Positions 23,347 to 31,853 of a DNA stretch of 64,000 nucleotides are shown here, one piece after another. Source of the stretch: a virus. The notes below the pieces were generated by a model. It saw only the letters and a list, made by a program, of their open reading frames with translations, ran no database searches and was not told where the DNA came from. The stretch covers positions 21,476-85,475 of the IMG/VR virus record IMGVR_UViG_3300020122_000665; one strand, written 5' to 3'. Position 1 is the first letter of the stretch. Each line of letters opens with the position of its first letter. Both the position numbers and the translations under genes were made by a program.

Positions 23347-23375
23347 TTGACTGCTGCACTAGTACGAGTTAGCTT
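23347..23375 (+). promoter_or_regulatory. rightward promoter with embedded operator (site 3)
   Basis: -35 TTGACT (23347-23352), 17-base spacer with tgcactagtacg (one mismatch from the palindrome), -10 TAGCTT (23370-23375). The first gene of the rightward recombination operon starts at 23417 after aggaggaagcaggca. The layout matches sites at 1009 and 22262, which makes this the pL-like promoter of the immunity system. Confidence 0.75.
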
Positions 23376-23416
23376 AGCTCCATCGTCCTAGATCGGGACG
23401 AAGGAGGAAGCAGGCA

Positions 23417-24634
23417 ATGGATGGAGAGTCGCCGTTCGCTCTCGTGAAGAGCGAATATCAGGGTCTCACGATGACGTGCTCGCCGGCCGAGGCGAAGCGC
23501 CGGATGCAGGAGCTCCAGGGCTTCGTGCAACAGGCAATGGTCGAAGGCGTCGACTTCGGCGTCATCCCGGGCACGAGGGAGAAATCGCTCTGGCAGTCCG
23601 GCGCGCAGAAGCTCTGCGAGATGTACGGGCTCGCGGTCGACTTCGTCATCGAGGAGAAGAGCGAGGACTGGGAGCGCGGCTTTTTCCACTACCGCGTCAA
23701 GTGCGTGCTCCGCGACCGCCGGAGCAACGTCCTCGTCGGCGTCGGATACGGCTCCTGCAACAGCAAGGAGAAGAAGTACGCGGGTCGGTGGGTGCCCGAG
23801 GCCGACGTCGGGTCGTGGTTCGACAAGACGAAACTCCGCCAGCGCGAGGGGACCTCGTGGCTGTGGAAGAGCAAGGTCCCGGCGGGCATCGACATCGCGA
23901 AGCTGCCGACCGAGGAGAGAGACGGCCGGGAAGGCAGCAAGTACACCGTCTACGGGGTGACGATGAAGCAGTTCTTCGTCCCCAACGAGGACGTGTGCGA
24001 CCTCGTCAACACCTTCCTCAAGATGGCGTGCAAGCGCTCGCACGTGCACGCGACGCTCGCCGTCACCCGCTCGGGCGGCGTCTTCGGCCAGGATCTCGAA
24101 GACCTGCCGCCGGAGGTCATCGGAGCGGCGGCGGGGCGGCGCTCGTGGGAAGTCCTCGAGGTCGATGTGACGGAGGAGACGACCGGGTCCTCGTCGCCCC
24201 CGGCGGCGAGCGTGGTGACGACGCCGTCGAAGGAGCCGGCTCCCAAGGTCGACCTCGCGGCGAAGCTCAACGAGATCCTGGCTGCGCTCAAGGCCTCGAC
24301 GACCGAGGAGGAGATGAGGGAGAACGCGAAGCAGGCTGGCGCCGCCTTCGCTGAAGGCTCGAAAGAGCGGAATCAGTACGGCGCCGCGTTCAGGGCGCAC
24401 CGCGACGGGCTCGTCGATGTGAAGGCGCGGGACGCCGCGGCGGAAGAGGCCCGCGACGTCCTGCAGCGCTTCTGGACCGACAAGCTCGAAGCCTGCAAGA
24501 CGCAGGAGGCCGTGACGCAGCTCGAGAAGGAGACGCCCGACAACCTCGGGCGCCAGGACGCGGAGTGGATCGCCCACGCCTTCTCGGAGCGTCGCAAGGC
24601 GATCACCAGGGCCGCGACGACGGCGGCCGCCTGA
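23417..24634 (+). CDS. conserved phage recombination-region protein
   Basis: 405 residues. The N-terminal 210 residues belong to a widespread phage family I recognise by GVDFGVIPGTREKSLWQSGA, GYGSCNSKEKKY, FLKMACKRSHVHATL and GQDLEDL, usually encoded just before a RecB-like nuclease; its activity is not known to me. The C-terminal 150 residues are a helical domain rich in charged residues (KLNEILAALKASTTEEEMRE). First gene of the rightward operon, likely acting with the nuclease at 24634. Confidence 0.65.
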   Translation: MDGESPFALVKSEYQGLTMTCSPAEAKRRMQELQGFVQQAMVEGVDFGVIPGTREKSLWQSGAQKLCEMYGLAVDFVIEEKSEDWERGFFHYRVKCVLRDRRSNVLVGVGYGSCNSKEKKYAGRWVPEADVGSWFDKTKLRQREGTSWLWKSKVPAGIDIAKLPTEERDGREGSKYTVYGVTMKQFFVPNEDVCDLVNTFLKMACKRSHVHATLAVTRSGGVFGQDLEDLPPEVIGAAAGRRSWEVLEVDVTEETTGSSSPPAASVVTTPSKEPAPKVDLAAKLNEILAALKASTTEEEMRENAKQAGAAFAEGSKERNQYGAAFRAHRDGLVDVKARDAAAEEARDVLQRFWTDKLEACKTQEAVTQLEKETPDNLGRQDAEWIAHAFSERRKAITRAATTAAA

Positions 24635-25950
24635 TGTGCGGCCGGCGACAGGGCGCTCCTCTCCCGCTGCTGCCCACGGCGAGCGCGCTCCCGCGAGCGA
24701 TGCTGTGTCCACCGTCGGTGTTTCTGCCCCGCGTCGACGACGTGGTCGACAGCGAGTGGGCGGCCTACGGCAACGGCGCGCACGCGTTCATGGTGCGCGC
24801 CGAGGAGGTCGGCCGCGAAGCGGCGCTCGAGGAGATTCCTGCGGACGCGTCGTGGCGCAACCTCTGCGAGCAGATCCCGCTCGAGAAGCTGCCAAAGGGC
24901 GGCCGATACGAGGTGTCTCTCAGGTGGAACCACCGCACCGGGAAGGCGCGCATCCTCGGCTACGACCTCAAGCCGCACGCGGGAGGCACCTACCCGCCGA
25001 GGGAGGATGCCGCGGACTACGACGGGACGGCGGACCTCGTCGCGACGGTCATGCTGCCCGACGGCACGAAGGCGGTGCTGGTAATCGACTTCAAGAGCGG
25101 CTACCGGCGCATCGGCCTGGCGGTCGATCACAAGCAGGTCAGGTTCCTGGCGCTCGCCGCGGCGCGCGCCCTCGGCGTCGACCACGCGATCGTCGCGCTG
25201 GTCTATCTGCGCGACGACGGGTCGCTGCCGTGGAACGAGGCGCAGCTCGACTTCATTTCGCTCCTGCAGGTCGAGGAGGAGATGGTCGCGCTCGCCAACG
25301 AGATCGAGCGGTCGTGGCTGCGCTACGAGGCGGGCCTCGGCGTCGACGTCAAGAAAGGGAAGTGCACCTACTGCCCCGCCTACGACTCGTGCCCGGCGAA
25401 CGTGAAGCTCGCGGGAGCGATCGTCGCCGAGACGCAGGCGATCGTGAAGCTCGTCGCCGAGAACGCGACGGTCTTCGTCGACGAGGGAAAGGGACTCGTC
25501 GAGCGGATGTCGGACGAGAGCGTGTTCTCCAACGAGGCGGCGGGAGTCGCGCTCTCGCGCGTGCTCCTGGTCGAAGAGCTGCTCAAGCGTGTCAAGCCGG
25601 TCCTGAAGGATCGCGCGCGCCGCGCCCCGCTGCCGCATCCCGACGGCGAGCACGAGTGGCGCGAGGTCGAGGTGCCGGATACCGCGCTCGATGCGGCCGT
25701 CGTGCAGAAGGTCGTCACGGAGAAGCACGGCGAGAAGGCCGGAGCGGAGGTGGTCCAGCTGACGACGTCGCAGAAGGCAATCGAGAACGTGCTGCGACCG
25801 ATCGCCAAGAAGGGAAAGCTCGCGGCCATGAAGCGCGACGTGCTCTCCGCCGTCGAGGTGGCAGGCGGCCTCACCAAGACGATCGGGACCGAGGTGAAGC
25901 TCGTACCGATCGCCGCGACGCAAAAAGCCCTCAAGCGGGCCGCGAAGTAG
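24634..25950 (+). CDS. PD-(D/E)XK nuclease, DUF2800/RecB-like
   Basis: 438 residues; ATG shares a base with the upstream TGA. The catalytic core is YDGTADLVATVMLPDGTKAV, then LVIDFKSGYRRIG (about 130-160), giving the D...(D)xK pattern, followed by an H-K-Q helix. A cysteine motif CTYCPAYDSCP near 248-258 could bind an Fe-S cluster or zinc, as in AddB/Cas4-type nucleases. Predicted to resect DNA ends for recombination. The C-terminal half is helical without motifs. Confidence 0.75.
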   Translation: MCGRRQGAPLPLLPTASALPRAMLCPPSVFLPRVDDVVDSEWAAYGNGAHAFMVRAEEVGREAALEEIPADASWRNLCEQIPLEKLPKGGRYEVSLRWNHRTGKARILGYDLKPHAGGTYPPREDAADYDGTADLVATVMLPDGTKAVLVIDFKSGYRRIGLAVDHKQVRFLALAAARALGVDHAIVALVYLRDDGSLPWNEAQLDFISLLQVEEEMVALANEIERSWLRYEAGLGVDVKKGKCTYCPAYDSCPANVKLAGAIVAETQAIVKLVAENATVFVDEGKGLVERMSDESVFSNEAAGVALSRVLLVEELLKRVKPVLKDRARRAPLPHPDGEHEWREVEVPDTALDAAVVQKVVTEKHGEKAGAEVVQLTTSQKAIENVLRPIAKKGKLAAMKRDVLSAVEVAGGLTKTIGTEVKLVPIAATQKALKRAAK

Positions 25951-25958
25951 GAGGCGTG

Positions 25959-26096
25959 GTGGAGAAGGAACGGATCAGAGAGCTCGCCGAAGAGGCAGCT
26001 CAGAGTATCGAGGGGACGGCGATCCGCGGCGACGCGCTCGCGCGCTTCCTCGAAGCGTTCATCGCCGAGGTGCTCGTCGAAGCGTGCACCAAGTGA
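25959..26096 (+). CDS. 45-residue helical protein, unknown
   Basis: Small gene at a GTG (25956 or 25959) just after ggagg that overlaps the previous stop. The sequence VEKERIRELAEEAAQSIEGT ... EVLVEACTK is amphipathic. The next gene starts on its stop codon (gtga), supporting translation. Confidence 0.5.
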   Translation: MEKERIRELAEEAAQSIEGTAIRGDALARFLEAFIAEVLVEACTK

Positions 26097-26557
26097 AGCG
26101 CACGTCGCTCAACAGGAAGACGGGGCTGCGCTCGCGCCCGAAGGAGCGGCGGCTCAGCAAAGACGCGGTCTCGGTCGGCGTCCGCTCCGACGTAGGGCCG
26201 GTCATTCCGCGCCTCGTATCGTCGGCGCGCACGACGGGCGCCGCGGCGCCGAAGACCGGAGAGATGCACTCGCCGACGCTGCGCGCGTTCGTCAAGGCGG
26301 AGGCGATGTGCCGGCTCGGCGAGGGGACGCACAAGGCGGACGAGCTCCACCACTGGCCGGCGAGCGGCCACGCGCCGGTGATCGACCTGCTGGCGTTCCC
26401 CGTCTGCCGTCGCCACCACGGCGAATGCCACTCAGGGAACTTCAGCGCCTGGAGCGACGAGCGACAGAGCGCCGAGGTGAGTCGATTCTGGCGGTTCCTC
26501 ATCACGCGGCGGCCCGACGTCGCGCGCGCCGCGCTCAAGGAGATGGCCGATGGATAG
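26093..26557 (+). CDS. HNH/NinG-like endonuclease
   Basis: 154 residues from GTG overlapping the upstream stop. The N-terminus MKRTSLNRKTGLRSRPKERR is typical of phage NinG/HNH recombination endonucleases. The core at about 88-122 has ADELHHWPASGHAPVIDLLA and PVCRRHHGECHSGNF: a His pair, a Cys and an HHGxCH motif fitting a beta-beta-alpha metal site. It probably nicks or cuts DNA during phage recombination. The middle segment is low complexity. Confidence 0.65.
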   Translation: MKRTSLNRKTGLRSRPKERRLSKDAVSVGVRSDVGPVIPRLVSSARTTGAAAPKTGEMHSPTLRAFVKAEAMCRLGEGTHKADELHHWPASGHAPVIDLLAFPVCRRHHGECHSGNFSAWSDERQSAEVSRFWRFLITRRPDVARAALKEMADG

Positions 26558-27626
26558 CCCCCGCAGGCATCTGGTCGTCGAAGTGCCCTCGATTCGCCAG
26601 CCCATCACGAAGTCGCCCGGGTTCGCGAAGAAGGAGCTTTCGACATGGAAGCTCGACCTGATGGCGCTCTGCGGCTTCGGCTGCAGCTACTGCTCGAGCA
26701 ACACCGGGAACTACCTCCGCATCAACCGAGAGAAGTTCGCCGACGCTACCGAGGAGCAGCTCGGCGAGCGCATCTATCCGAGCGACGAGCCCGACCTCGC
26801 GATGGTGTGGCCCGACGTGCTCGAGAAGATCGAGCGCCAGATCGCCAGCCACAAGCCGGGATGGGGCGGCGGCGAGACGCTCGTCTTCTCCATGCTCACC
26901 GACGCCTTCAGCGGTCCTCCGCTGCGCGCCGGCACGACGGAGAAGGCGCTGCGAATGCTGCTCAACGGGACCTCCTTCCGCATCCGCGTGCTCACCAAGA
27001 ACAGCGTCGTCGGCACGTCGCAGAAGTGGCGGGATCTCTTCTTCGAGCACCGCGATCGCGTGGTCGTCGGCCTATCGACGGGGAGCCTCGATAGCGACTG
27101 GGCGCGGCGAGTGGAGATCGGGTGCCCTCCGCCGACCGCGAGAATCGAGGCGACGCGCCGACTGCAAGGTGCAGCAGTTCCCACCTTCGGCATGTTGTGC
27201 CCGATCTTTCCCGACGTTCTCGCCGGCGATTCGCTCGATCTCCTGATCGACGGGATTCGCCCGGAGCTCTGCGAGACGGTGTGGGCCGAGCCCTACAACG
27301 ACCGCTCGAACTGGCAGAAGGTGCGCGCGGGCTACGAGTTGGGGAGCCCCGGGTTCCGGTGGTTCACCGACGTCTACGAGCACGGCGGGCGCTCCGAGTG
27401 GAGCCGCTACGCGACCGACCTCTACCTGCGGCTGCGCGAGAAGGCGCTCGCCGAGGGGTGGATGTCGAAGCTCCGCTACCTGCTCTACGAGAACGACATC
27501 ACCGTGGAGGACGCGCGGCGCTTCCCCAACCTGAGCGGGGTCCTGCTGCAGAGTCCGACCCGAAACGACGGCACGAGCTTGCATCCGATCTTCGGCGAGA
27601 TGCAGAGAGCCTCGGCCGCGGGATGA
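26550..27626 (+). CDS. radical SAM enzyme, spore photoproduct lyase-like
   Basis: 358 residues. CGFGCSYC (C41, C45, C48) is the CxxxCxxC motif binding a 4Fe-4S cluster and S-adenosylmethionine. ETLVFSMLTDAFSGPPL, RIRVLTKNSVV and the GLSTGSLD segment follow the beta/alpha barrel order of SplB-like radical SAM proteins. SplB-type enzymes repair thymine photoproducts; related ones modify nucleic acids or proteins. It lies in the phage recombination operon and overlaps the HNH gene by 8 bases. The substrate is unknown; DNA repair or modification is the most likely field. Confidence 0.8.
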   Translation: MDSPRRHLVVEVPSIRQPITKSPGFAKKELSTWKLDLMALCGFGCSYCSSNTGNYLRINREKFADATEEQLGERIYPSDEPDLAMVWPDVLEKIERQIASHKPGWGGGETLVFSMLTDAFSGPPLRAGTTEKALRMLLNGTSFRIRVLTKNSVVGTSQKWRDLFFEHRDRVVVGLSTGSLDSDWARRVEIGCPPPTARIEATRRLQGAAVPTFGMLCPIFPDVLAGDSLDLLIDGIRPELCETVWAEPYNDRSNWQKVRAGYELGSPGFRWFTDVYEHGGRSEWSRYATDLYLRLREKALAEGWMSKLRYLLYENDITVEDARRFPNLSGVLLQSPTRNDGTSLHPIFGEMQRASAAG

Positions 27627-27823
27627 GGATCCACTTCATCGCCGGCGGCTGGTTCCGGCACACCGACGGGACCGAGAAGGACATGGCCGAAGGATTCACG
27701 TGGTGTACGGCGCGGCTTCCCGAGCGCGGCACGAAGACGCGCAGCCTCACGACGTGCGGCAACTGCCGGCGAGCGGTCAAGGGGTGGGAGCCGATTCCAC
27801 CCAAGGAGAGCACGGCACAATGA
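27623..27823 (+). CDS. 66-residue small protein with CxxC
   Basis: ATGA-coupled to the radical SAM gene. MRIHFIAGGWFRHTDGTEKD leads to WCTARLPERGTKTRSLTTCGNC: cysteines C28 and CGNC could hold one zinc. Basic. Function unknown. Confidence 0.55.
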   Translation: MRIHFIAGGWFRHTDGTEKDMAEGFTWCTARLPERGTKTRSLTTCGNCRRAVKGWEPIPPKESTAQ

Positions 27824-28092
27824 GCGAGAAGCCCGTCCCGAATATCACAGCGACGGTGAATTGGCCGCGCGACGAGGTGCGCCACGTCCTCGCCGAGAAG
27901 AAGCCCTGCGTCCCGACGCCGGTCGTGCTCATCGTCGGCAACCGCGTGGTCTTCACCGGAAGCGCGTCGGCGATCGTCGTCGCGGAGGGAGACGCCGGCC
28001 TCGAGCTGCGCGTCACGGCCATCGATCACGACGTGGTGCACGAGAACGCGAAGATTCGCGCCGCGACGGCGGCCGCCATGGAGAAGCGATGA
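27820..28092 (+). CDS. 90-residue phage protein, unknown
   Basis: ATGA-coupled, starting MSEKPVPNITATVNWPRDEV. Beta-rich middle (PVVLIVGNRVVFTGSASAIV) and helical end. No family recognised. Confidence 0.55.
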   Translation: MSEKPVPNITATVNWPRDEVRHVLAEKKPCVPTPVVLIVGNRVVFTGSASAIVVAEGDAGLELRVTAIDHDVVHENAKIRAATAAAMEKR

Positions 28093-28472
28093 CGACCGAC
28101 GAGAGACTCGACGAGATCAACCGCAAGCTCGACCTGCTGCTGAAGGGGTCCACGTCGGCGCCGCGCGCGCCGGCGGCGGCGCCCGGCGGCGGCATGGTCT
28201 TCCCGCCCTACGGACGCAGCAAAGGCGCGCCGATCTCCGGCGCGAGCGAGCGCGACCTCACCTACTACCGCAACGGCAGCATCCGCACGCTGACGGACCC
28301 GTCGAAGTCGCGCTGGCACGACAAGGAGCGCGTGATGCTCGCCGCCATCGAGGCGGAAATGAAGAAGCAGGGGATCCCGCTGCCCGAGTCCGAAGGCGAG
28401 CCGGCGGTCGACCCGCCGCCGCCCGATTTCGGCGACGGGCCGGGCGCGGGCGACGACGACATCCCCTTCTAG
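28089..28472 (+). CDS. protein with ExoX-C-like core and SSB-like C-terminal tail
   Basis: 127 residues. A short N-terminal helix (DERLDEINRKLDLLLKG) and Ala/Pro linker precede a core FPPYGRSKGAPISGASERDL (about 37-56) resembling the small ExoX C-terminal/Gly-Lys-Ser domain. The last residues, DDDIPF, are identical to the tail of bacterial SSB (DDDIPF), which recruits RecO, PriA, exonuclease I and others. This protein could compete for or recruit host SSB partners. No OB-fold is visible. ATGA-coupled in the recombination operon. Confidence 0.65.
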   Translation: MTTDERLDEINRKLDLLLKGSTSAPRAPAAAPGGGMVFPPYGRSKGAPISGASERDLTYYRNGSIRTLTDPSKSRWHDKERVMLAAIEAEMKKQGIPLPESEGEPAVDPPPPDFGDGPGAGDDDIPF

Positions 28473-28481
28473 CCGACGCCG

Positions 28482-29357
28482 ATGATTCCCGCCGCCAACA
28501 AGTATCAGACGTTCGCCGAAGCGTTCCACGCCGTGCGCGTGTCGCGCGCGCTCTCCTTCAGGGAGATCGCCGACCAGGCCGGCGTGAGCCGCTCGGAGGT
28601 GAAGGACTGGGAGGACGGGAAGGCGCTCCCGTCGACGGTCCAGTTCAAGCGGATCGCCGGCGTGATGCGCGCGCTCATCCCTTACGCGTACCTGCTCCCG
28701 AGGGAGGCGCCGCGGCACCACCTTGCGTTCGGCGAGACCGAGCATTCGTCAGCACCGCTTGAGCTTCTCATCGATGCGGTGGAGCCCGCGGCCGCTGTCG
28801 CGGACGCCGGCCCGCCGGAGGAGATCGTCGAGGCGGCGAAGCCGACTTCCTTCGGCGAGGCACTGCGCGCCGCGCGCATCGCCGAGGGGCTCTCGCAGTT
28901 CGAGCTCGGGGAGCTGCTCAGCGTCGCCGACCAGGCGGTGAGCAGTTGGGAGTGCGGCCACCACGCCCCGATCCTCTCCCACCTCGAGCAGCTCGACATT
29001 CTCTTTCCCGCGCTGAAGGACGGTCCGCGTCCGCCATCGCGTGATCAGGACAAACCGATTCCGGGGCCGCGCGGCGATGGCCCGGTCAATCCAGGCGGCG
29101 GGGCCGGGCGCGCCAACAGCGTCGAAGTGGCGCTCACCGCGCCGCGGCTCTCGGCGGCGCCGCCGCCGGCGAAGACGATCGCCGACCTCGGCGCCGAGTA
29201 CGCCGGAGCGCTCGCCGCGCACCGCCGCGCCGACCTTGCCGTCGAGGCCGCTGAGGAACAGGTGCGCGAATCGAAGCGACTGCAGCAGGAAGCTGCCGCC
29301 GCGGCGGAGCGCGCGCGCGTCGCTCTCGATCAATTCATTCTCACGGAGGTTCGATAG
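28482..29357 (+). CDS. protein with two helix-turn-helix domains and coiled coil
   Basis: 291 residues. First HTH at about 24-45 (LSFREIADQAGVSRSEVKDW), second at about 135-155 (LSQFELGELLSVADQAVSSW), each with the XRE spacing. A proline/glycine-rich linker follows (PGPRGDGPVNPGGGAGRA) and then a C-terminal coiled coil (AVEAAEEQVRESKRLQQEAA). A possible transcription regulator of the rightward operon; its target is unknown. Confidence 0.65.
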   Translation: MIPAANKYQTFAEAFHAVRVSRALSFREIADQAGVSRSEVKDWEDGKALPSTVQFKRIAGVMRALIPYAYLLPREAPRHHLAFGETEHSSAPLELLIDAVEPAAAVADAGPPEEIVEAAKPTSFGEALRAARIAEGLSQFELGELLSVADQAVSSWECGHHAPILSHLEQLDILFPALKDGPRPPSRDQDKPIPGPRGDGPVNPGGGAGRANSVEVALTAPRLSAAPPPAKTIADLGAEYAGALAAHRRADLAVEAAEEQVRESKRLQQEAAAAAERARVALDQFILTEVR

Positions 29358-29537
29358 ATGACTACCGTCGACCGGGCTCGGAAGGTGGCAGCGGCCGTCG
29401 TCAACTTGCAGGAGCAGGCGAAGAAGTTCGCCGAGCCCGATGCGCGCAACCCCATCTACAGGACGGGCGACCTCGTCGAGGCGGCCGTCGCCTTCACGCA
29501 GGCGATCGTCGCCCTCGGCAAGAGCCGCGATCGATGA
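29358..29537 (+). CDS. 59-residue helical protein, unknown
   Basis: ATG directly follows the upstream TAG, with ggaggttcgatag as ribosome binding site. MTTVDRARKVAAAVVNLQEQ ... IVALGKSRDR is amphipathic helix throughout. Overlaps the next gene by ATGA. Function unknown. Confidence 0.6.
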   Translation: MTTVDRARKVAAAVVNLQEQAKKFAEPDARNPIYRTGDLVEAAVAFTQAIVALGKSRDR

Positions 29538-29794
29538 GGGGCGAGCCGGTCACGATGAATGCGCGGGACCGCGTCGAGAAGCTGTTCGACGAGAACCACG
29601 GCGCGCTGTTCAACGGACAACGCGCCGAGGTCGAGCGCGTGATCCTCGACGCCGAGCGCGAGGCCATGGCGCAGGGAATGGATCGGGCGGCGGCGATGTT
29701 GCGTGACGCGCGCGAGCCCGGGCACCGCTACAAGCTCGATCGAATCGCTGGCGACATTGACACCGAGGCCGCCCGCATTCGGAGCGGCAAATGA
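29534..29794 (+). CDS. 86-residue protein, unknown
   Basis: ATGA-coupled. MRGEPVTMNARDRVEKLFDE then RAEVERVILDAEREAMAQGM, helical and charged. An internal ATG (MNARDRV) is an alternative start. Composition resembles several other accessory ORFs of this operon. Confidence 0.55.
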   Translation: MRGEPVTMNARDRVEKLFDENHGALFNGQRAEVERVILDAEREAMAQGMDRAAAMLRDAREPGHRYKLDRIAGDIDTEAARIRSGK

Positions 29795-30201
29795 GCGCCA
29801 CCGAGATCGAGCGCGTCGAATCGGCCATCCGGGCTGGCGTCGTGAAGGCGCGCGCCGCTGGAAGTCGGATCACGCGGGGCGTTTGGGGGATCCGATTCGA
29901 CGGCAACGGCACGATCCGCCTCGAAGGAGGCTGCTGCCTCCTCGCCCCGCTCCTCGAAGGGAAGAACGTCATTGGGTTCGACGAGCCATCGGACTCCGAA
30001 CTCGTGATCGACGAGGACCAGGCGATCGACGAGGACCACGCCGCCGCGGTCGCGCTCGACATCGACGAGCCGCTCGTGTGGGCGATCGTCAACGGATTCG
30101 ACCGCGAGCCAAAGACGGACCGCGACGACTCGGACTACTACGCCCTTGGTGCCCGCCTCGGTCGCGAGTTCGTCGACGGCAAGGAGGGCGTCAATGGATA
30201 A
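29791..30201 (+). CDS. 136-residue acidic protein, unknown
   Basis: ATGA-coupled. N-terminal helix (TEIERVESAIRAGVVKARAA), a beta segment GVWGIRFDGNGTIRLEGGCC, then an acidic half (SDSELVIDEDQAIDEDHAAA). No domain recognised. Confidence 0.55.
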   Translation: MSATEIERVESAIRAGVVKARAAGSRITRGVWGIRFDGNGTIRLEGGCCLLAPLLEGKNVIGFDEPSDSELVIDEDQAIDEDHAAAVALDIDEPLVWAIVNGFDREPKTDRDDSDYYALGARLGREFVDGKEGVNG

Positions 30202-30865
30202 TCCCGAGCGGTGCCCACGGTGCGACAGGGCGGAGTGCTCCGCGTTTCTCCATTGCGGGAAGCACCACGGTCAGAGCTCGTGCGAGTGCTGCGTCGATTG
30301 CGACGCCCACGCGATCGCCGCCGACCAGTGGCGAGCCCGTGCGCTCGTGGCGGAGGCGGGACGCGAGGAGAACAGTAGGCGAGCGTTCGCCGCCGAAACG
30401 CGCGAGATGCTGCTCCGAGAGCAGCGCGCCGAGCGACTGGCGGAATTTCAGGCGCTGCAATCCGAGCGCGACTCCGCCATCGCCTCCGCCGCCCAAGAGC
30501 GTGCCCGTGCGGCGGCGATGCGGGGGGCGCTCGGCGAACTGCTCGACGACTACAACACCGTCGCAGTCAATCCGACAAAGCATCAGCATCACGCGTCCCG
30601 GGTTCGTAATCTCCTCGCCTCTCCCGCCCCCGACCCGTACACCGTGCTGAGAAAGGCGGCGGAGGCGCTCAAGCGGCTCATCGTGCGGCCGTGCCTCGCG
30701 GGTGCGCGCTTCAGCAAGGACCACGGCAAGGTGATCTACGACGGCGTGATGTGCCTGTCGTGCTCAGGAGAGGGCGCGACCGATGAGACGATCGCCCACG
30801 GCGACGATTGCAACGATGCGCGTGCGAGGCGCGCTCTTTCCGAAATCGAAAAGGTGATGCCGTGA
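30194..30865 (+). CDS. zinc-finger and coiled-coil protein
   Basis: 223 residues with ggaggg upstream of the ATG. N-terminal CPRCDRAECSAFLHCGKHHG and CECCVDCDAH form a probable two-zinc domain. A long coiled coil (about 50-120; LREQRAERLAEFQALQSERD) and a C-terminal CLSCSGEGATDE knuckle with a distant C follow. Resembles structural or regulatory small phage proteins; function unknown. Confidence 0.6.
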   Translation: MDNPERCPRCDRAECSAFLHCGKHHGQSSCECCVDCDAHAIAADQWRARALVAEAGREENSRRAFAAETREMLLREQRAERLAEFQALQSERDSAIASAAQERARAAAMRGALGELLDDYNTVAVNPTKHQHHASRVRNLLASPAPDPYTVLRKAAEALKRLIVRPCLAGARFSKDHGKVIYDGVMCLSCSGEGATDETIAHGDDCNDARARRALSEIEKVMP

Positions 30866-31092
30866 CGCGCGGTCTGCTAACCGACCGGGAGATCATCGAC
30901 GCTCTCGCGCGCGTCCACTGGCGGAACGGCGCTTACGAGGAGCGTCGGGAATCGATCGTCGACCTGACGCGCCGCGCCGTGGCCGGTGAAATGACCAAGT
31001 TCGAGGTCGACTCGCTCGACCTGCACCGTCTCCGCGATGCGGCGGCGCAACTCGGGGTGCAGGTTCACCCGCTGAAGCCGGAGGGGCGCTGA
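30862..31092 (+). CDS. 76-residue protein, unknown
   Basis: GTG overlaps the previous stop (gtga). The product begins with TRGLLTDREIIDALARVHWR and continues with SIVDLTRRAVAGEMTKFEVD. Helical, no family recognised. Confidence 0.55.
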   Translation: MTRGLLTDREIIDALARVHWRNGAYEERRESIVDLTRRAVAGEMTKFEVDSLDLHRLRDAAAQLGVQVHPLKPEGR

Positions 31093-31853
31093 TGGGGGTC
31101 TTCTTCGACAAACGCGCCGCCGATGCGCTCGCCGACGAGGTGGCAGTTCTGGTGCGAGTCGGCACCATCGACGCGCGCAGCCCCGCCGGCGACGCGCTTC
31201 TCGACTACCGCAACGACGAGGCTCCTTTCACGGAGCGGTCCGAGCGCATTGCCGAGCTGACGGAGCGCGCGTCCATGCTCGAATCGTCGCTCGGCGCGGT
31301 GCGCGCGAGCCTCGATAGCACGCTCACCGACCTTCAATCGTTGCAGAGGGAGCGCGACTACTGGAAGGAGCGCTGCGACGACCATGCAGCCAACCGCAAC
31401 CGGGACCTCGCAGCCTACGCGGTGACGTTGAAGGAGCGCGACGAGGACCGCGCCGCCAGGAAGCGGGCCGAGGCGGCGTGCGCGGCGAAAGACGAGGCGA
31501 TGGTTGCCGCCGTCGAGTACGTCGACGCCGCGCGCGTCCATCTGGAGACTCCACGATACAAGCCCACCGATGGGATGGCGCTCGTGCGGTTGGTGGAGAT
31601 TCGTGGGCAACGAGCATGGGACTCCAAGTGCCGATGGCTGAAACTGCGCAATTCCGCCTTCGCCATCGACTGCGGCAAAGCGATCGCCGACGAACTTGCG
31701 GCGCTGCGGGAGGTGGAGCAGGCCGCCGGTTCCTACCTCAATACCGTCGGCGCCGATGGAATGACGGAAGCGGACAATCAGGAGCGCGCTCGCCGCCTGT
31801 CGGCGCTCAATCGCGCCCTCGCCGCCGCCGAGAAGGTGCGCCGTGGCTCGTAG
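31092..31853 (+). CDS. 253-residue coiled-coil protein, unknown
   Basis: ATG shares one base with the previous TGA. A central coiled coil spans about 50-150 (LTERASMLESSLGAVRASLD then LQSLQRERDYWKERCDDHAA). This is followed by a globular helical end. Similar Ala/Glu/Arg-rich proteins are common in large temperate phages; role not known. Confidence 0.55.
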   Translation: MGVFFDKRAADALADEVAVLVRVGTIDARSPAGDALLDYRNDEAPFTERSERIAELTERASMLESSLGAVRASLDSTLTDLQSLQRERDYWKERCDDHAANRNRDLAAYAVTLKERDEDRAARKRAEAACAAKDEAMVAAVEYVDAARVHLETPRYKPTDGMALVRLVEIRGQRAWDSKCRWLKLRNSAFAIDCGKAIADELAALREVEQAAGSYLNTVGADGMTEADNQERARRLSALNRALAAAEKVRRGS

